Assembly: GCF_017562075.2 (NCBI RefSeq)
Contig: NC_054083.1
Location: 2,946,773-3,010,772 of the forward strand
Length of the DNA stretch: 64,000 nt
Reading direction: 5' to 3'
Origin: Anopheles merus
Lineage: Eukaryota; Arthropoda; Insecta; Diptera; Culicidae
A model generated the notes under the pieces. It ran no database searches, was not told the DNA's origin, and worked only from the letters and a program-made list of their open reading frames with translations. How positions within the stretch are numbered: position 1 is the stretch's first letter; each line of letters begins with the position of its first letter. The position numbers and the translations under genes were made by a program. Of this stretch, positions 20,909 to 32,251 are shown piece by piece.

Positions 20909-23900
20909 ATGGCAATCGATAGCCAACAATTCTACGCTTCACTTTGTTACGAAAACTTAAACAAAGCAATCATTCGAGGCTATGTTGCGGGAATTCCCGT
21001 GGATTTTTTAATTGACTCGGGAGCAGACGTGAATACAGTCGACGAGAATACCTTAACCCAATTAAAAACTAGCGGCGCTACCGAAGGAATTATATTTAAT
21101 TTAAAAGGAGGCTCAGACCGACCGCTAAAAGCTTATGGAATGACGGGCGAAATTCCAGTTGTAGCCTCGTTTGCGGCTCAATTACATATTACTGAGGAGC
21201 GTCCCTGCTATATGGAACAGTTTTACGTTATACAACAAGCTAGACCGCTACTAAGCAGAAGTACATCATTGAGATACAGTGTACTACAACTCGGAATAAA
21301 CGTTCCAATTAATTCTCCTCCAGGAAGATTCACACCAAAAATATCACCAGGAGAAATATTCGTTTTATCTACGACAAAGGAATTTCCAAAGTTCAACGTT
21401 GCCCCCGTCATGATTTTCTACGACAAAACCGCCGCACCATCAAGAAATATTTTTACTAATATTCCTCCGGCATTTAGAAAAGAAACCGAGCGACGGTTGG
21501 AGGAGTTATTATCGTCAGGAATTATAGAAAAGGTCACCAACACAATGGAGAAGTCATTTTGCTCGTCGCTGTTAGTCGTCCCAAAAGGAAAGAACGACAT
21601 TCGCTTAGTGGTTGATTTAAGAGGGCCCAACAAGAACATCATACGGACACCCTTCAAAATGCCAACGCTCGAAGCAATTCTAGCTAAACTAAATGGAGCA
21701 TCCTGGTTTTCTACAATCGATCTTACGAGCGCTTTCTTTCATGTTGAATTACACGAGGATTGTCGCCACCTAACAAACTTCTTCGGAGGAAATGGCACAT
21801 ATCGTTTCAAAAGATTACCATTTGGGCTGTGTAATTCACCCGACATATTTCAAGAGCTACTTCAAACCGTAGTTCTGGAGAATTGTCGGGGGGTTCTAAA
21901 CTATCTGGACGATATTCTAGTTTACGGGCGTTCCAAACTAGAACATGATGAGAACTTGCAAGCAGCTCTTAAACGTTTACGTAGTCATAATGTCTGCCTT
22001 AACACCAGCAAGTGCGTATTCGCAGCCCGTTCCGTCAAATTCCTCGGATTTAAGTTATCGGGAGACGGTTGGAGAGTCGAAGAGGACAAAAAGAAGGCAA
22101 TTGCAAATTTTCGCAGACCCGAAACACTATCGGAGGTGAAAAGCTTTTTAGGCTTAATTAACTTCATTGAAAGATTCGTCCCCCATCGAGCAGATAAAAC
22201 AATAAAATTAAGATCATTAGCAAAATCTGACAATTTCTACTGGTCAGAAGAGGAAGAAAATGAATTCGGTTATCTTAAACACGAAGCACTCCAAGCTGTG
22301 ACAAAACTGGGCTATTTCGATATCAAAGATAACACAGAATTATTTGTGGATGCATCACCAACGGGTCTAGGAGCAATCCTCATTCAATTCGATGAAAATA
22401 ATACACCTCGTATTATAGCATGCGCATCAAAAGCCCTCACACATGCAGAACAACGATATCCACAGACACAAAGAGAGGCACTAGCTATCGTATGGGGCGT
22501 TGAGAGGTATAAGTACTACTTAATTAATAAATCATTTATTGTCAGGACGGATTCCGAGGCAAATCAATTCATATTCGGCGGGTAGCATCGTACAGGCAAG
22601 CGTGCTATGACCCGCGCGGAAGCATGGTCACTTCGGCTACAACCATACCAGTTCAGTATTGAAAGCGTACCGGGTCGCCTAAATGTTGCAGATGTGCTAT
22701 CAAGACTAATACACAGTTCACAAACGGATGAACCCTTTGATGACGGGGACGATAAACACCTCCTGTACGCTTTAGATGCAGCAGATATGAACATTACGTG
22801 GACCGAAATACAAACCGCGTCGGAGGAAGACCCTGACCTGATAAAAGTACGTAAGGCACTAAAATGTGGAAAATGGACTAAGGAATTACAGCGGTACGAA
22901 TCAGAATCAAAACATCTTCGTACTCTGGGACCGCTAGTGTTCAAAGAAGACTTAATTGTGCTGCCTGGTATCCTTCGGCCAAAGGCGTTTGAAGCGGCAC
23001 ATCGCGGACATGTCGGATGCGGAGCGACGAAACGAATACTTCACGAATTTTTCTGGTGGCCAAATATGGCAAAGGAAGCAGTGAACTACGTGGGCGGTTG
23101 CGAAACGTGCTCAATGATAACGAGAAAAGGTCCACCGATCCCATTATCCAGTCGTCAGCTCCCTAACGGACCATGGGAAATCCTCCAGATAGATTTTCTA
23201 TCGATACAAGGTTGCGGAAGTGGTGAGTTTTTAATTATTGTTGATACGTATTCTCGATATTTACAGATAATCGAGATGAGACAAACGGACGCCAGACACA
23301 CAAACAAGGCATTATGCAGCATTTTCTCCACTTGGGGCTTGCCTTTAATACTCCAGAGCGATAACGGGCCTCCGTTCCAGGGCACAGAGTTTGTAGATTT
23401 CTGGGAGTCCAAAGGGGTGAGAGTACGTAAATCCTTACCTCTGAGTGCACAATCAAATGGAGCTATTGAGCGACAAAATCAAGGAGTGATTAAGGCCATG
23501 GCCGCTGCTAAAACCGAAGGAAAACACTGGAAGACTGCAATGGATGAGTATATCCATACTCACAACACGAGGAAGCACCATTCTCGTTTAGGCATCACAC
23601 CATTTGAGCTGTTAGTGGGATGGCGTTACCGAGGCACTTTCCCGTGCCTGTGGGAATCGAGGCAACCGCTGGACCGCTTGGCAGTACGAGAGGACGATGC
23701 GTTTGCGAAACTAGTTAGCAAAACGTATGCTGACAAACATCGGGGGGCAAAAGATAGCAATATAATGGTCGGCGATAGGGTGGTGGTTGCAATTGTACAA
23801 AAAACAAAAACCGATCCCACATTTTCAAACGAAAGGTATACTGTACTAGCCAGAGATGGGGCTAAAGTTGTACTAGTGAACGAAAGAGGGACAAAGTTAA

Positions 23901-24106
23901 CTAGGAACGTAAGCGATGTTAAGCGTGCTCTAGAGGTAGACGATCAAAAAGAAAGGCAACAGCATAGCAATAGAGAGACATTGGAATACTCTGAACCAAA
24001 AATTGTTACACAAACGGCCGAATCCATTAGTAATAGTCGAACAAAACGAGAAGTTCGCTTACCAGAGAGGTTTAAAAATGCAGTTTTGTATAATATTAAC
24101 CAGTAA
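20909..24106 (+). pseudogene. Gypsy Pol (left arm), one nonsense codon
   Basis: Protease lies first (FLIDSGADVNTVDE, catalytic DSG), then reverse transcriptase with KGKNDIRLVVDLRGPNK, STIDLTSAFFHVEL, RLPFGLCNSP and catalytic YLDD, then RNase H with ELFVDASPTGLG and TQREALAIVWG. Next comes integrase with a HX-type zinc region (CETC), QIDFL, LQSDNGPPF and a final Glu in GAIERQNQG. A TAG at 22583-22585 between RNase H and integrase replaces the CAG of the right-arm copy, splitting it into 558 and 499 codons. Pol copies the RNA to DNA and integrates it. Two CCHC Gag knuckles and the RT are compatible with a Mag-like lineage, which I state with low certainty. Confidence 0.92.
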
Positions 24107-24116
24107 AGAGTAGGAA

Positions 24117-24200
24117 TCAATTAGTCACTGAAAGCCAAGCCCACAAGTGGGTACAGGCAGGCCTTGACCGACATCGGTTATTGAGCCAAAGAATAAGAAG
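24117..24200 (+). mobile_element. 5'-truncated SINE in the Gypsy 3' UTR
   Basis: An 84-bp SINE tail (GTCACTGAAAGCC, GGCCTTGACCGACATCGG, ending AAGAAG) lies between the pol stop and the polypurine tract. It is flanked by a perfect 12-bp repeat, aaagagtaggaa, at 24105-24116 and 24201-24212. The first repeat overlaps the TAA stop of pol. The right-arm element has the same insertion. Confidence 0.85.
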
Positions 24201-24204
24201 AAAG

Positions 24205-24222
24205 AGTAGGAAAGGAGGAAGA
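24205..24222 (+). promoter_or_regulatory. Gypsy polypurine tract
   Basis: An 18-nt almost pure A/G run (AGTAGGAAAGGAGGAAGA) directly abuts the 3' LTR, the expected plus-strand primer position. The SINE duplicated part of the adjacent purine stretch, but the tract next to the LTR is uninterrupted. Confidence 0.75.
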
Positions 24223-24623
24223 TGTAGAGAATGGAAATAGCATAGGAGGAGCAAAAGAAGAGAGAACGTAAAACTTGTACTAAAAACATCAAGAAAGTAA
24301 TTAATTTCACATAGAAGAACGTAACCGGCTTTGTGACGTAACAGAGATTTCAAATAGCCGGCGAATCAGAAGGAGATGGAAATGGAGAAGCAGAGAGAGA
24401 TAGCAATATCAGGGCGAAATAAAACCGAAACGGAGGAAACGTCAGGCAAGGAAAATGAAGAAAACGTCAAAAGAAGGAAACGAGCCAGTCTTGTGTTTAG
24501 AGAAGTCGAAGACAGACGTAAAACAGGAACAGGCTAAATACAGTTTAAAGAACCTTTTTAATTGGAAGGAACTTGTTTTAAATAGAAAAAATGTCAAAAA
24601 GAACCTTAAATCACGACAGCGTC

Positions 24624-26086
24624 CTCCATTAAGGCCGGGATAACGGACTGGCAGACGAAGGTTCGAGACCGTGAGCGGTTTCGGACACTTCCTGACACTC
24701 CTGCCTCCGTGTTGGAGATTGGTTGGAGGATTGGACCGTTAAACGTGTGCACACACAAACTGCACATTGGAGCACAATTCATTACCCTCATTGCTATATT
24801 AAAATCTATAGCACCAAATATATTCACTGTAAAACTTCGAGGCGTTTACAAAACCTTTTTTGGCTCGATCAGACGATAGATCGAGTCCGTTGCCAACGCG
24901 CTGGCAGTACCACCTTTTAAAGACGAGGAAAAAAAGAACTTCCGACACTGACACACAGATCCTTTCTCTTTTAGATCTAAATAGCAAGTGTTTATTCAGA
25001 ATCAAAATGAATTCTTATATACTATTCTTCTATTGTAGGAAGGTTATTTTACCTTCCTTTTACGCATATGTTCGTGTCGCTAGCCATTTTCCTATTCGCC
25101 ACGCCTACGCATTTTTCTGAGAGGTTTTCTGGTTCTGTTTTATGTCAAAAGCATTATCCTGAAGGAAATGTCATCCCTTTTTTTATTGCTTTCTCTGGTG
25201 AGAACAAATTGTTGCATTGATTGCAGGCGTTGTGGTTTTTTCCCTTTTTGGCGTGACTGTACCTAACACTTGAATTCTGTGGTGCATGTTCCGGATGTAT
25301 TGCATCATTGACAAATACTTGAACTTATTGCTTTCGAATTCATGATCTGGTTAATGTTATTAACGCATCTACGTTTGAGTGATTTAGGTTTAACAATTTA
25401 ACCTAAAATGAATGGCCATGAGAAAAATGTATGTAGAATTTTTCTACGCTTCTACGGAATTGGTCTAGCTTGACACACATGCATGCTGTAATCCTAACCC
25501 AAGTGCCACAAATCCACTAAACGACCACTAAACGGCTTCTAAACGACTCAAGTTCTCTACCTAAACGGAATATAGAAAGACTTCGTTTAGCAGACGGCAA
25601 ACGACTCATGCATTCTAAAAATAGCGAAAAAGCTGGTGGCGCTCTCTGTTGGTGGGATACCCCAACCAGTTGAGCCTCATCGCTTGGAGGAGAGCTTTCT
25701 CATTTCCTCTGTACTGTTGTATGGTTTCGCATTGAAGTTATGCATCGCTAGAACTAGAACGGCGATACGATTGTTTAAATACTAAACTCCAACGGAAACC
25801 ACCAGTACTGAAGCAAGTGAGATTTGAGTAATGGTCGTTGGTGTTGATACCCACGAATCTGACCACACGACCATTCATATAGATTTTTGCTCGGAAAGTT
25901 AGAAGGGTATATAGGTCATGATAAGATAAAACTTGTCGAAACACATTGCAAGAAAAGGATAGCAATATAATGATGAGTTGTAATACGCCATCTATTGATC
26001 AAACCAATGAAGCTGTGGAGCTTTCATTTTTTTTTCTATGGATATTCAATTTTCCGGTCGTTTAAGCTTAATCTGTGGCATTTGGG
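24624..26086. other. Inner part of the left arm: element debris without a gene
   Basis: About 24700-24840 is the reverse complement of sequence related to intron 1 of the spacer transposase gene (about 26880-27005), so this is probably a fragment of a sister element. A single TA at 25021-25022 is the empty site of the right-arm Tigger-like MITE. No coding region is supported. Confidence 0.55.
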
Positions 26087-26735
26087 AAGTTAACCGTTAT
26101 AGGTTCGAAATGAATTGATGTAATTGACTGCTAAAAAATGCAAGTCAAAAACCAGATGGCCCTACTTGAAGGGTTTTGGATAACATTATGTTTGTCTCCT
26201 TGATGGTACGTCTGTTCTCGAGTACTTTTAAACTATCATATTTTAGTCTATTTTATGGTTAGAAAGAAATATAAAAAATCTGGATTGTCGCGTTCTCAAC
26301 ACTCACCATGAACTAAGCACAATACGAAAAGAGGAAGATGAGAAACGTCATTCTCCATACAATACCCGAGCCGCAGAGCTGAGCGACTTCTGAAGGAAAT
26401 GAGGGAAAGAGATAGCACATGAGCCTGCTTCGAATGTCATTTTGGCAGACAACAGGCCGAGACGTAAGAAGCGCCTGGATGCGGAGTGGAAGAATGGTTG
26501 CCAAATTCGTATGTGACGTGAGAAAAAGTAAACAAAATAGAAAAGCGCCAAAACAAACCGATTTTTATAATCACTCTTAACGCATCAGCACGCATTACTG
26601 CCAAAAACGCATTGAAACCCCTTCTGTATTTGACCAATAAAGAAATACAAACCAATTTTCTTTGCGTTGCAAGCACAATTCGCGATTTTGCGGCACAATT
26701 TTGTTTTATTTGTTTATTTTTAGGTTATTATCATC
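26087..26735 (+). other. Spacer sequence upstream of the transposase gene
   Basis: No ORF is supported. A pyrimidine tract ending TTTTTAG lies 13 bases before the ATG, suggesting a spliced 5' UTR. Confidence 0.45.
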
Positions 26736-29696
26736 ATGGATAAGGCCCAACAAGTACATACCATTCGGAAAAAATATACAACCGGCAAAGCAATATGGAC
26801 CCGTTTGGAACAGGAATGGGAAGCAGAAAACAATTTAGCAACAGCTTCTATATCGAATTCAAGCCAGGAAGTTCATGGTGAGTACATTTGGTGCTATAGT
26901 TTTTAATATAGTACAGTGAAAGTAGTGAATTGTGCAAGCTATCATACGATAGCTAATTGCACAAATGTGTAGTGTGTGGGACGGTGCAATCCACCAACCA
27001 ATAGAGAAAACTACTTTTTTAGAACGATGCTCAATGCTTTCCAAGGGGAATTTAGGGGTCACGGGGACGATCGTCAGCCTGCACAACTTAACAGCATGCC
27101 CGTCGTGATTTTAAGCCTCATTTGACCCCCCATCCCACAGACTGACAATCCGTTTGCTTGGTAGTGAATAAGTCTCTAGAACCTGAAAGCCCGGTATGTC
27201 CGCGTAGGACGTTTCGCCAAATAGAATAAGGAGACCTCGGAGAAAGTATGTTAATTTATTTTAGTGTTAGCTGCTGCCGTCATCAAAGAGGCACCCTATG
27301 CGTGATGATATCCTCTTGAATTAATTTAGCCTCTCAGACCCTTCCCCCACCGCTGACATAAAAGAGGCACAAACAAATAACCAAAATGAGCATCCTCCCT
27401 GCTTTTCTCCTACTTAGTTGTTACATGACTGAAATTTAAAATTCGCCAGATAATTAGAAGGTCTGATTAGAGCCATTCAAGTAGAATTTCTTAATGTAAG
27501 GGTGAATTTTCGGATATTTTTTTTAAATCTTGACCTAATTAATATATCAAATTTTATTATATTTATTTTATTGCGTTTACTTTACACAGGTCAACCGGAT
27601 ATATCAAGCGTATGCTTTGATGAAGATCCATCAATTGAATGGTTGGAAGATGATGAGGACGTCCGTATCTACCGCCTTTCCATATCTCAACCTGATGTGT
27701 TGAATGACTCCCATGATGAGGAACAATTTGTTGAATGGTTGGAAGAAGAAGAGGACGGTCACAGCTGCCACCAAATGTCGGACGAAAGCGACATTGAAGA
27801 TCAGGATGAGTATAGTGAATTTGATAGAGCCCACAAGAATCAAGTATTTGTTGAAACGAAGCGATTGTGGGCTCTGAAACATCAAATCACGCATGCCGCT
27901 ATTAATGATTTCTTAGAAGCAATACTAAAAACAACTGATTTTTATGTTTCTAAAGATTCCAGGACATTTCTGAAGACTCCTGTAGGCATGGGAAAAGAAA
28001 TTGAAAATTTGGCTGGTGGACAAATGTGGTACAAAGGAATAGATAAATCTCTGCAAGAACAGTTTCGGTAGTAACATCAATTCAACTGTTACCTTATTTT
28101 ACTAGCCATTAATGTTTTTGTTTATTTCAGCACTACTCCGCCTCCTGTAGATTCATTTGAATTGAATATTTCTATGGATGGTATTCCTCTGCATAATAGC
28201 GGAACTACCCAGTTCTGGCCCATTTTGATGCAGCTGCATGGTATTCCTGACGTTCCAATAATGACTATTGGAATATTTTGTGGAACTTCTAAACCGGATA
28301 ATGCAGAGGATTATCTGCGCCGTCTGGTAACAGAAATAAATGATGTCCAGGACAACGGAGTAGTTATAAATGGAAAACGTATTTCCATCTCACTAAGAGC
28401 GATACTTGCAGACGCCCCTGCTAGAGCGTTCATCAAATGTAAGTATTCACGATTGTACGATTTCATGAGAAGGAAAGATATGTAACACATTAACATTGTA
28501 TTCGATCGATTTTAGGTGTTAAAAACCACAATGGCATACAAGGATGCCATAAATGCAAAATTTTGGGTAGAAGCTACATGGGAAGGATGATCTTCGAGGG
28601 AACAGCAGAAGCACGAACGAACGAAGAATTTAGAAATGGAGATTACTCCATAGGACATCAGATACGCCCATCGCCGTTGTTAGATATTAAACACTTAAAC
28701 ATAGTATTAAGACTACCTACTTCGGACGATTTACATTTAGTATATTATGGAGTGTTGAGGAAATTAGTGATAGGTTTTACGACAGGATGTTTTATAAACG
28801 AGAAATGGAATTTAGATGAGCAGGATGAAATATCAGGGCTTCTAGTTCAAATTAAATTACCAGCAGAATTTCAGAGAGCAGTAAGGTCCCTTAAATGTTT
28901 AAAATTTTGGAAGGCGTCCGAATACCGAACCTTCCTACATCACATCAGCGTTCCTCTTCTAAAAGGCAGAATAAGTGACAGGGCATATCACCATTTTAAA
29001 CTGTTGGTTGTAGGTATTACAATGTTTTCCTCTAAAATTTATCAAGACTACTGGAAGTACGCAGGGTCATTATTAGATCAATTTGTTTCAGAATTTAGTT
29101 CAATTTACGACCGTAAGTTTATGACTTACAATGTTCATACTCTATTGCATGTACAAGAAGATGTAGAAAATATCGGACCCCTTCCAACAATTTCAACGTT
29201 CCCAGCCGAAAACAAATATCAGCAATTTGAAAGATTTGTCGGGACAGGGAATAATTGCTTGAGCCAAGTCGTAGGTAGGATAGGCGAACTTAGTAGAATT
29301 GAAACAAGTACACAGAAAACAAAATTAACTTATCCATATATAAAATTAAGACAGGAAGAGGCAATTTTACACGTGAGGTCAGATTTTGTTTTAAGACAGG
29401 GAAATAGAAACGCATGGTTTTTAACAAGAAATAATGAAATAGTTCGTTACATCAGGGCAACCGAATTATCAGGAACGTTCGTTATTGAGGGGCACCAGAT
29501 TTTAAGGAAAAGGGCAGCTTTCACGTATCCATGTAGTTCAGAAGTAATATTTAATTACATAGCTAGCGTAGATGATTTATCATCTGAAATAGTTAGGATA
29601 AATGTTAGGGATGTTAAATGTAAGTTTGTAGCGATATCGTTAGATGGAGGAGTATCTTTTCATTTTAGTCCTTTAACGCACACGTTTCAAGAGTAG
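26736..29696 (+). CDS. EnSpm/CACTA-like transposase-domain protein, four exons, 702 aa
   Basis: Exons: 26736-26877, 27590-28067, 28131-28438 and 28516-29696; donors GTGAGT, GTAGTA and GTAAGT; acceptors TTTACACAG, TTTATTTCAG and GATTTTAG. The exon sum is 2,109 nt, an exact 703 codons, with all phases matching, which supports the model. The N-terminal half has acidic repeats (IEWLEDDEDV, VEWLEEEEDG). The core has ILADAPARAF, a split zinc-binding block with HNG and GCHKCKILG, ARTNEEF, DLHLVYYGVLRKL and, late, YNVHTLLH with FPAENKYQQFERF, as in insect CACTA-type transposases. It is convergent with the DUF4806 ORF. No stop or frameshift is seen, so it may be active or domesticated. An acceptor at about 26724 suggests a non-coding first exon upstream. 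Confidence 0.8.
27062..27240 (+). mobile_element. Diverged SINE in transposase intron 1
   Basis: It shows the order of the SINE family with many substitutions: a head with CATGCCCGTCGTG near 27097, GACTGACAATCCG near 27139, and GTGAATAAGTCTCTAGA in place of the tail's AATAAGTCACTGAAAG. It ends near AGAATAAGGAG. No target duplication could be fixed. Confidence 0.5.
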
Positions 29697-30043
29697 CCAG
29701 CTAGTTAAATAGTGCAATATAAATAGGCAAAGAGGAGCTTTTTTCAATATTTAAAATTTTGTTTGTATTATTTTTCTTTTTCAGCTGGCTAGCAAATGCT
29801 AAGATACTTCATGCGTATCTTTAACTCCTATCCCAACCTCCTCGTGGTGCTAGCTGGATTATAATTGAAGAATGCAGATGTATTGCTTCACAATAATAAA
29901 CTAATAGGGATGGAGGAACTTTTTATATGTTACTAAATTTGGTTCATAAATAAATGTATTACTTGATTTCATTGATTAATAATTGTTTACATTTTTTATA
30001 TTTCTGTGAATCTTTACAAATTTACTTATAATATTCTAAGCTT

Positions 30044-30913
30044 CTAAAGTGAAACTATTTCCCGCAACGTTTTTGTTTCATTTCTTCCCTTCCCATGATC
30101 CATTTTACTCACTAAAATCTTCTTCACGTAGTCGTCATTCAATTGAAGAAATTTGTTTCCTCCAGCAAATTTGATTAATACGAATACATTTTCAAACGCA
30201 GCAAATGCGACTTTTTGATTGGGACGACCAATCCCTGACCAACTACATTTTGAAAGAAATTCCCCAGTAAACAATAGATCTATTATTTTGTCAAGTCTTT
30301 CTTTAACATATTTTATATGATCAATTGCATACAAAAGCGAGCATAGCATCTCAGCCATATACGTATTAACTTCTAAGTTAGCATTAAAGGTTTCTAACTC
30401 TTCTTCTGTTTCAATGGCAGTGATGGCTGTATTGCGTGAGGTTGTCCCAGCTCTCGGATTCATTGCATTAAACATAATTTTGACCTCAGCCGCAGTCTGC
30501 TTCGATAGTTTAATAAGAATGTCCACTTTTTTATCAAGTGAATTATTATGCGCGCCGGTTGATGAAGATGAACCAGGTAAAGACGGCAGACTGGGCGAGG
30601 ATGACGGTCCGGAAGAGGATCGCTGTCCCGGCATGGCTGACGAACTGGGCATAGATCCTTTGAAAAGAAATGTACCGAGAACATCAGTGATGGGTGGCGG
30701 TGACGATGGGATGGTCAAAAATGACGGTCCGGAAGAGGATTTCTGTCCCGGTATGGCTGACGAACCGGGCATAAATCCATCGAATGTCGAATCAAGATTA
30801 ACAGCGGGGACGACCGATGGAACCCAAGCGCCACAGATTAAGCTTAAACGACCGGAAAATTGAATATCCATAGAAAAAAAATGAAAGCTCCTCAGCTTCA
30901 TTGGTTTGATCAA
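30044..30913 (-). CDS. DUF4806-type ORF convergent with the transposase gene
   Basis: An open frame of 289 codons. The N-terminal third is probably not native: it includes the inner arm boundary at about 30823-30830. The middle is Ser/Pro-rich linker (SSPPPITDVLGTFLFKGSM, SSSPSLPSLPGSSSS). The C-terminal part resembles the DUF4806 domain of insect genomes, with a LDKKVDILIKLSKQT helix, TEEELETFNANLE, LLFTGEFLSKCSWSG and KVAFAAFENVFVLI. DUF4806 ORFs recur beside transposase-domain genes in insects, so this is likely a second protein of the same element, of unknown role. The true 5' exon is not identified. Confidence 0.65.
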   Translation of the reverse strand: MIKPMKLRSFHFFSMDIQFSGRLSLICGAWVPSVVPAVNLDSTFDGFMPGSSAIPGQKSSSGPSFLTIPSSPPPITDVLGTFLFKGSMPSSSAMPGQRSSSGPSSSPSLPSLPGSSSSTGAHNNSLDKKVDILIKLSKQTAAEVKIMFNAMNPRAGTTSRNTAITAIETEEELETFNANLEVNTYMAEMLCSLLYAIDHIKYVKERLDKIIDLLFTGEFLSKCSWSGIGRPNQKVAFAAFENVFVLIKFAGGNKFLQLNDDYVKKILVSKMDHGKGRNETKTLREIVSL

Positions 30914-31888
30914 TAGATGGCGTATTACAACTCATCATTATATTGCTATCCTTTTCTTGCAATGTGTTTCGACAAGTTGCATTTTATTATGACCTATATA
31001 CCCTTCTAACTTTCCGAGCAAAAATCTATATGAATGGTCGTGTGGTCAGATTCGTGGGTATCAACACCAACGACCATTACTCAAATCTCACTTGCTTCAG
31101 TACTGGTGGTTTCCGTTGGAGTTTAGTATTTAAACAATCGTATCGCCGTTCTAGTTCTAGCGATGCATAACTTCAATGCGAAACCATACAACAGTACAGA
31201 GGAAATGAGAAAGCTCTCCTCCAAGCGATGAAGCTCAACTGGTTGGGGTATCCCACCAACAGAGAGCGCCACCAGCTTTTTCGCTATTTTTAGAATGCAT
31301 GAGTCGTTTGCCGTCTGCTAAACGAAGTCTTTCTATATTCCGTTTAGGTAGAGAACTTGAGTCGTTTAGAAGCCGTTTAGTGGTCGTTTAGTGGATTTGT
31401 GGCACTTGGGTTAGGATTACAGCATGCATGTGTGTCAAGCTAGACCAATTCCGTAGAAGCGTAGAAAAATTCTACATACATTTTTCTCATGGCCATTCAT
31501 TTTAGGTTAAATTGTTAAACCTAAATCACTCAAACGTAGATGCGTTAATAACATTAACCAGATCATGAATTCGAAAGCAATAAGTTCAAGTATTTGTCAA
31601 TGATGCAATACATCCGGAACATGCACCACAGAATTCAAGTGTTAGGTACAGTCACGCCAAAAAGAGAAAAAACCACAACGCCTGCAATCAATGCAACAAT
31701 TTGTTCTCACCAGAGAAAGCAATAAAAAAAGGGATGACATTTCCTTCAGGATAATGCTTTTGACATAAAACAGAACCAGAAAACCTCTCAGAAAAATGCG
31801 TAGGCGTGGCGAATAGGAAAATGGCTAGCGACACGAACATATGCGTAAAAGGAAGATAAAATAACCTTCCTACAATAGAAGAATAGTA

Positions 31889-32251
31889 CAGGCGGTCCCC
31901 GAGATACACGGTTAATGGGGACCGAAAACGACCGCAAAATACCGCGTATCTCGAATTTCCGCGTAAGTCGAATCTCGTGATTTCCAGCCAAAATATCACT
32001 AATTTTCGTGCAATTTTGCAAGTAGGGAGTGGTTTTCGCCACCAAATAAATTATTTGACATGTTTCACCCAATTGAACAATTTTAAACCTTTTTAAATAG
32101 TATTTTACATTCGTACAATACGGAAATTATTTGGTATTTCACAATGGATGTGTCAAATCAGTACAATTTGCTCAAAGAACTGTCAAATTTGGAAAACCGC
32201 GTATCTCCGAATCCGCGTATAAGAGGTACCGTGTATCTCGGGGACCGCCTG
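31889..32251 (+). mobile_element. pogo/Tigger-like MITE, copy C, right arm only
   Basis: It has the same termini as copies A and B and is flanked by TA at 31887-31888 and 32252-32253. In the left arm the matching place (25021-25022) is a single TA with identical flanks, so this is a clean filled and empty site pair. Confidence 0.9.

Larger units (their letters stand above)
16047..24618 (+). mobile_element. Ty3/Gypsy LTR retrotransposon (left-arm copy)
   Basis: Two 396-bp LTRs (16047-16442 and 24223-24618), TGTAGAGAATGG to AATCACGACA, appear identical. They are bounded by a perfect target duplication gcgtc at 16042-16046 and 24619-24623. Order: LTR, tRNA-Ser-like primer site, 2.8-kb leader with a repeat array, gag, 313-nt probable intron, pol (protease, RT, RNase H, integrase), SINE, polypurine tract, LTR. 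There is no env. Near-zero LTR divergence means a recent insertion. Pol carries one nonsense codon (TAG at 22583-22585), so this copy is probably not autonomous. Confidence 0.95.
9551..26086. repeat. Left arm of giant inverted repeat
   Basis: The reverse complement of this 16.5-kb segment is found at 30823-57323, collinear from end to end and about 99% identical at protein level in the Gypsy ORFs. Outer match starts at 9551 (paired with 57323). The inner match ends between 26079 and 26086 (paired with 30830-30823). It contains, left to right, a DUF4806-like ORF split by a Bel element, a SINE, transposase 3' remnants, a Gypsy element and about 1.5 kb of further element debris. It keeps empty sites for three MITEs present only in the right arm. 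Confidence 0.92.

Noticed and set aside
24640..24700. Possible tRNA gene or second SINE head (GGTTCGAGACCG)
   Set aside because: Only a B-box-like match; no A box, cloverleaf or target duplication found.
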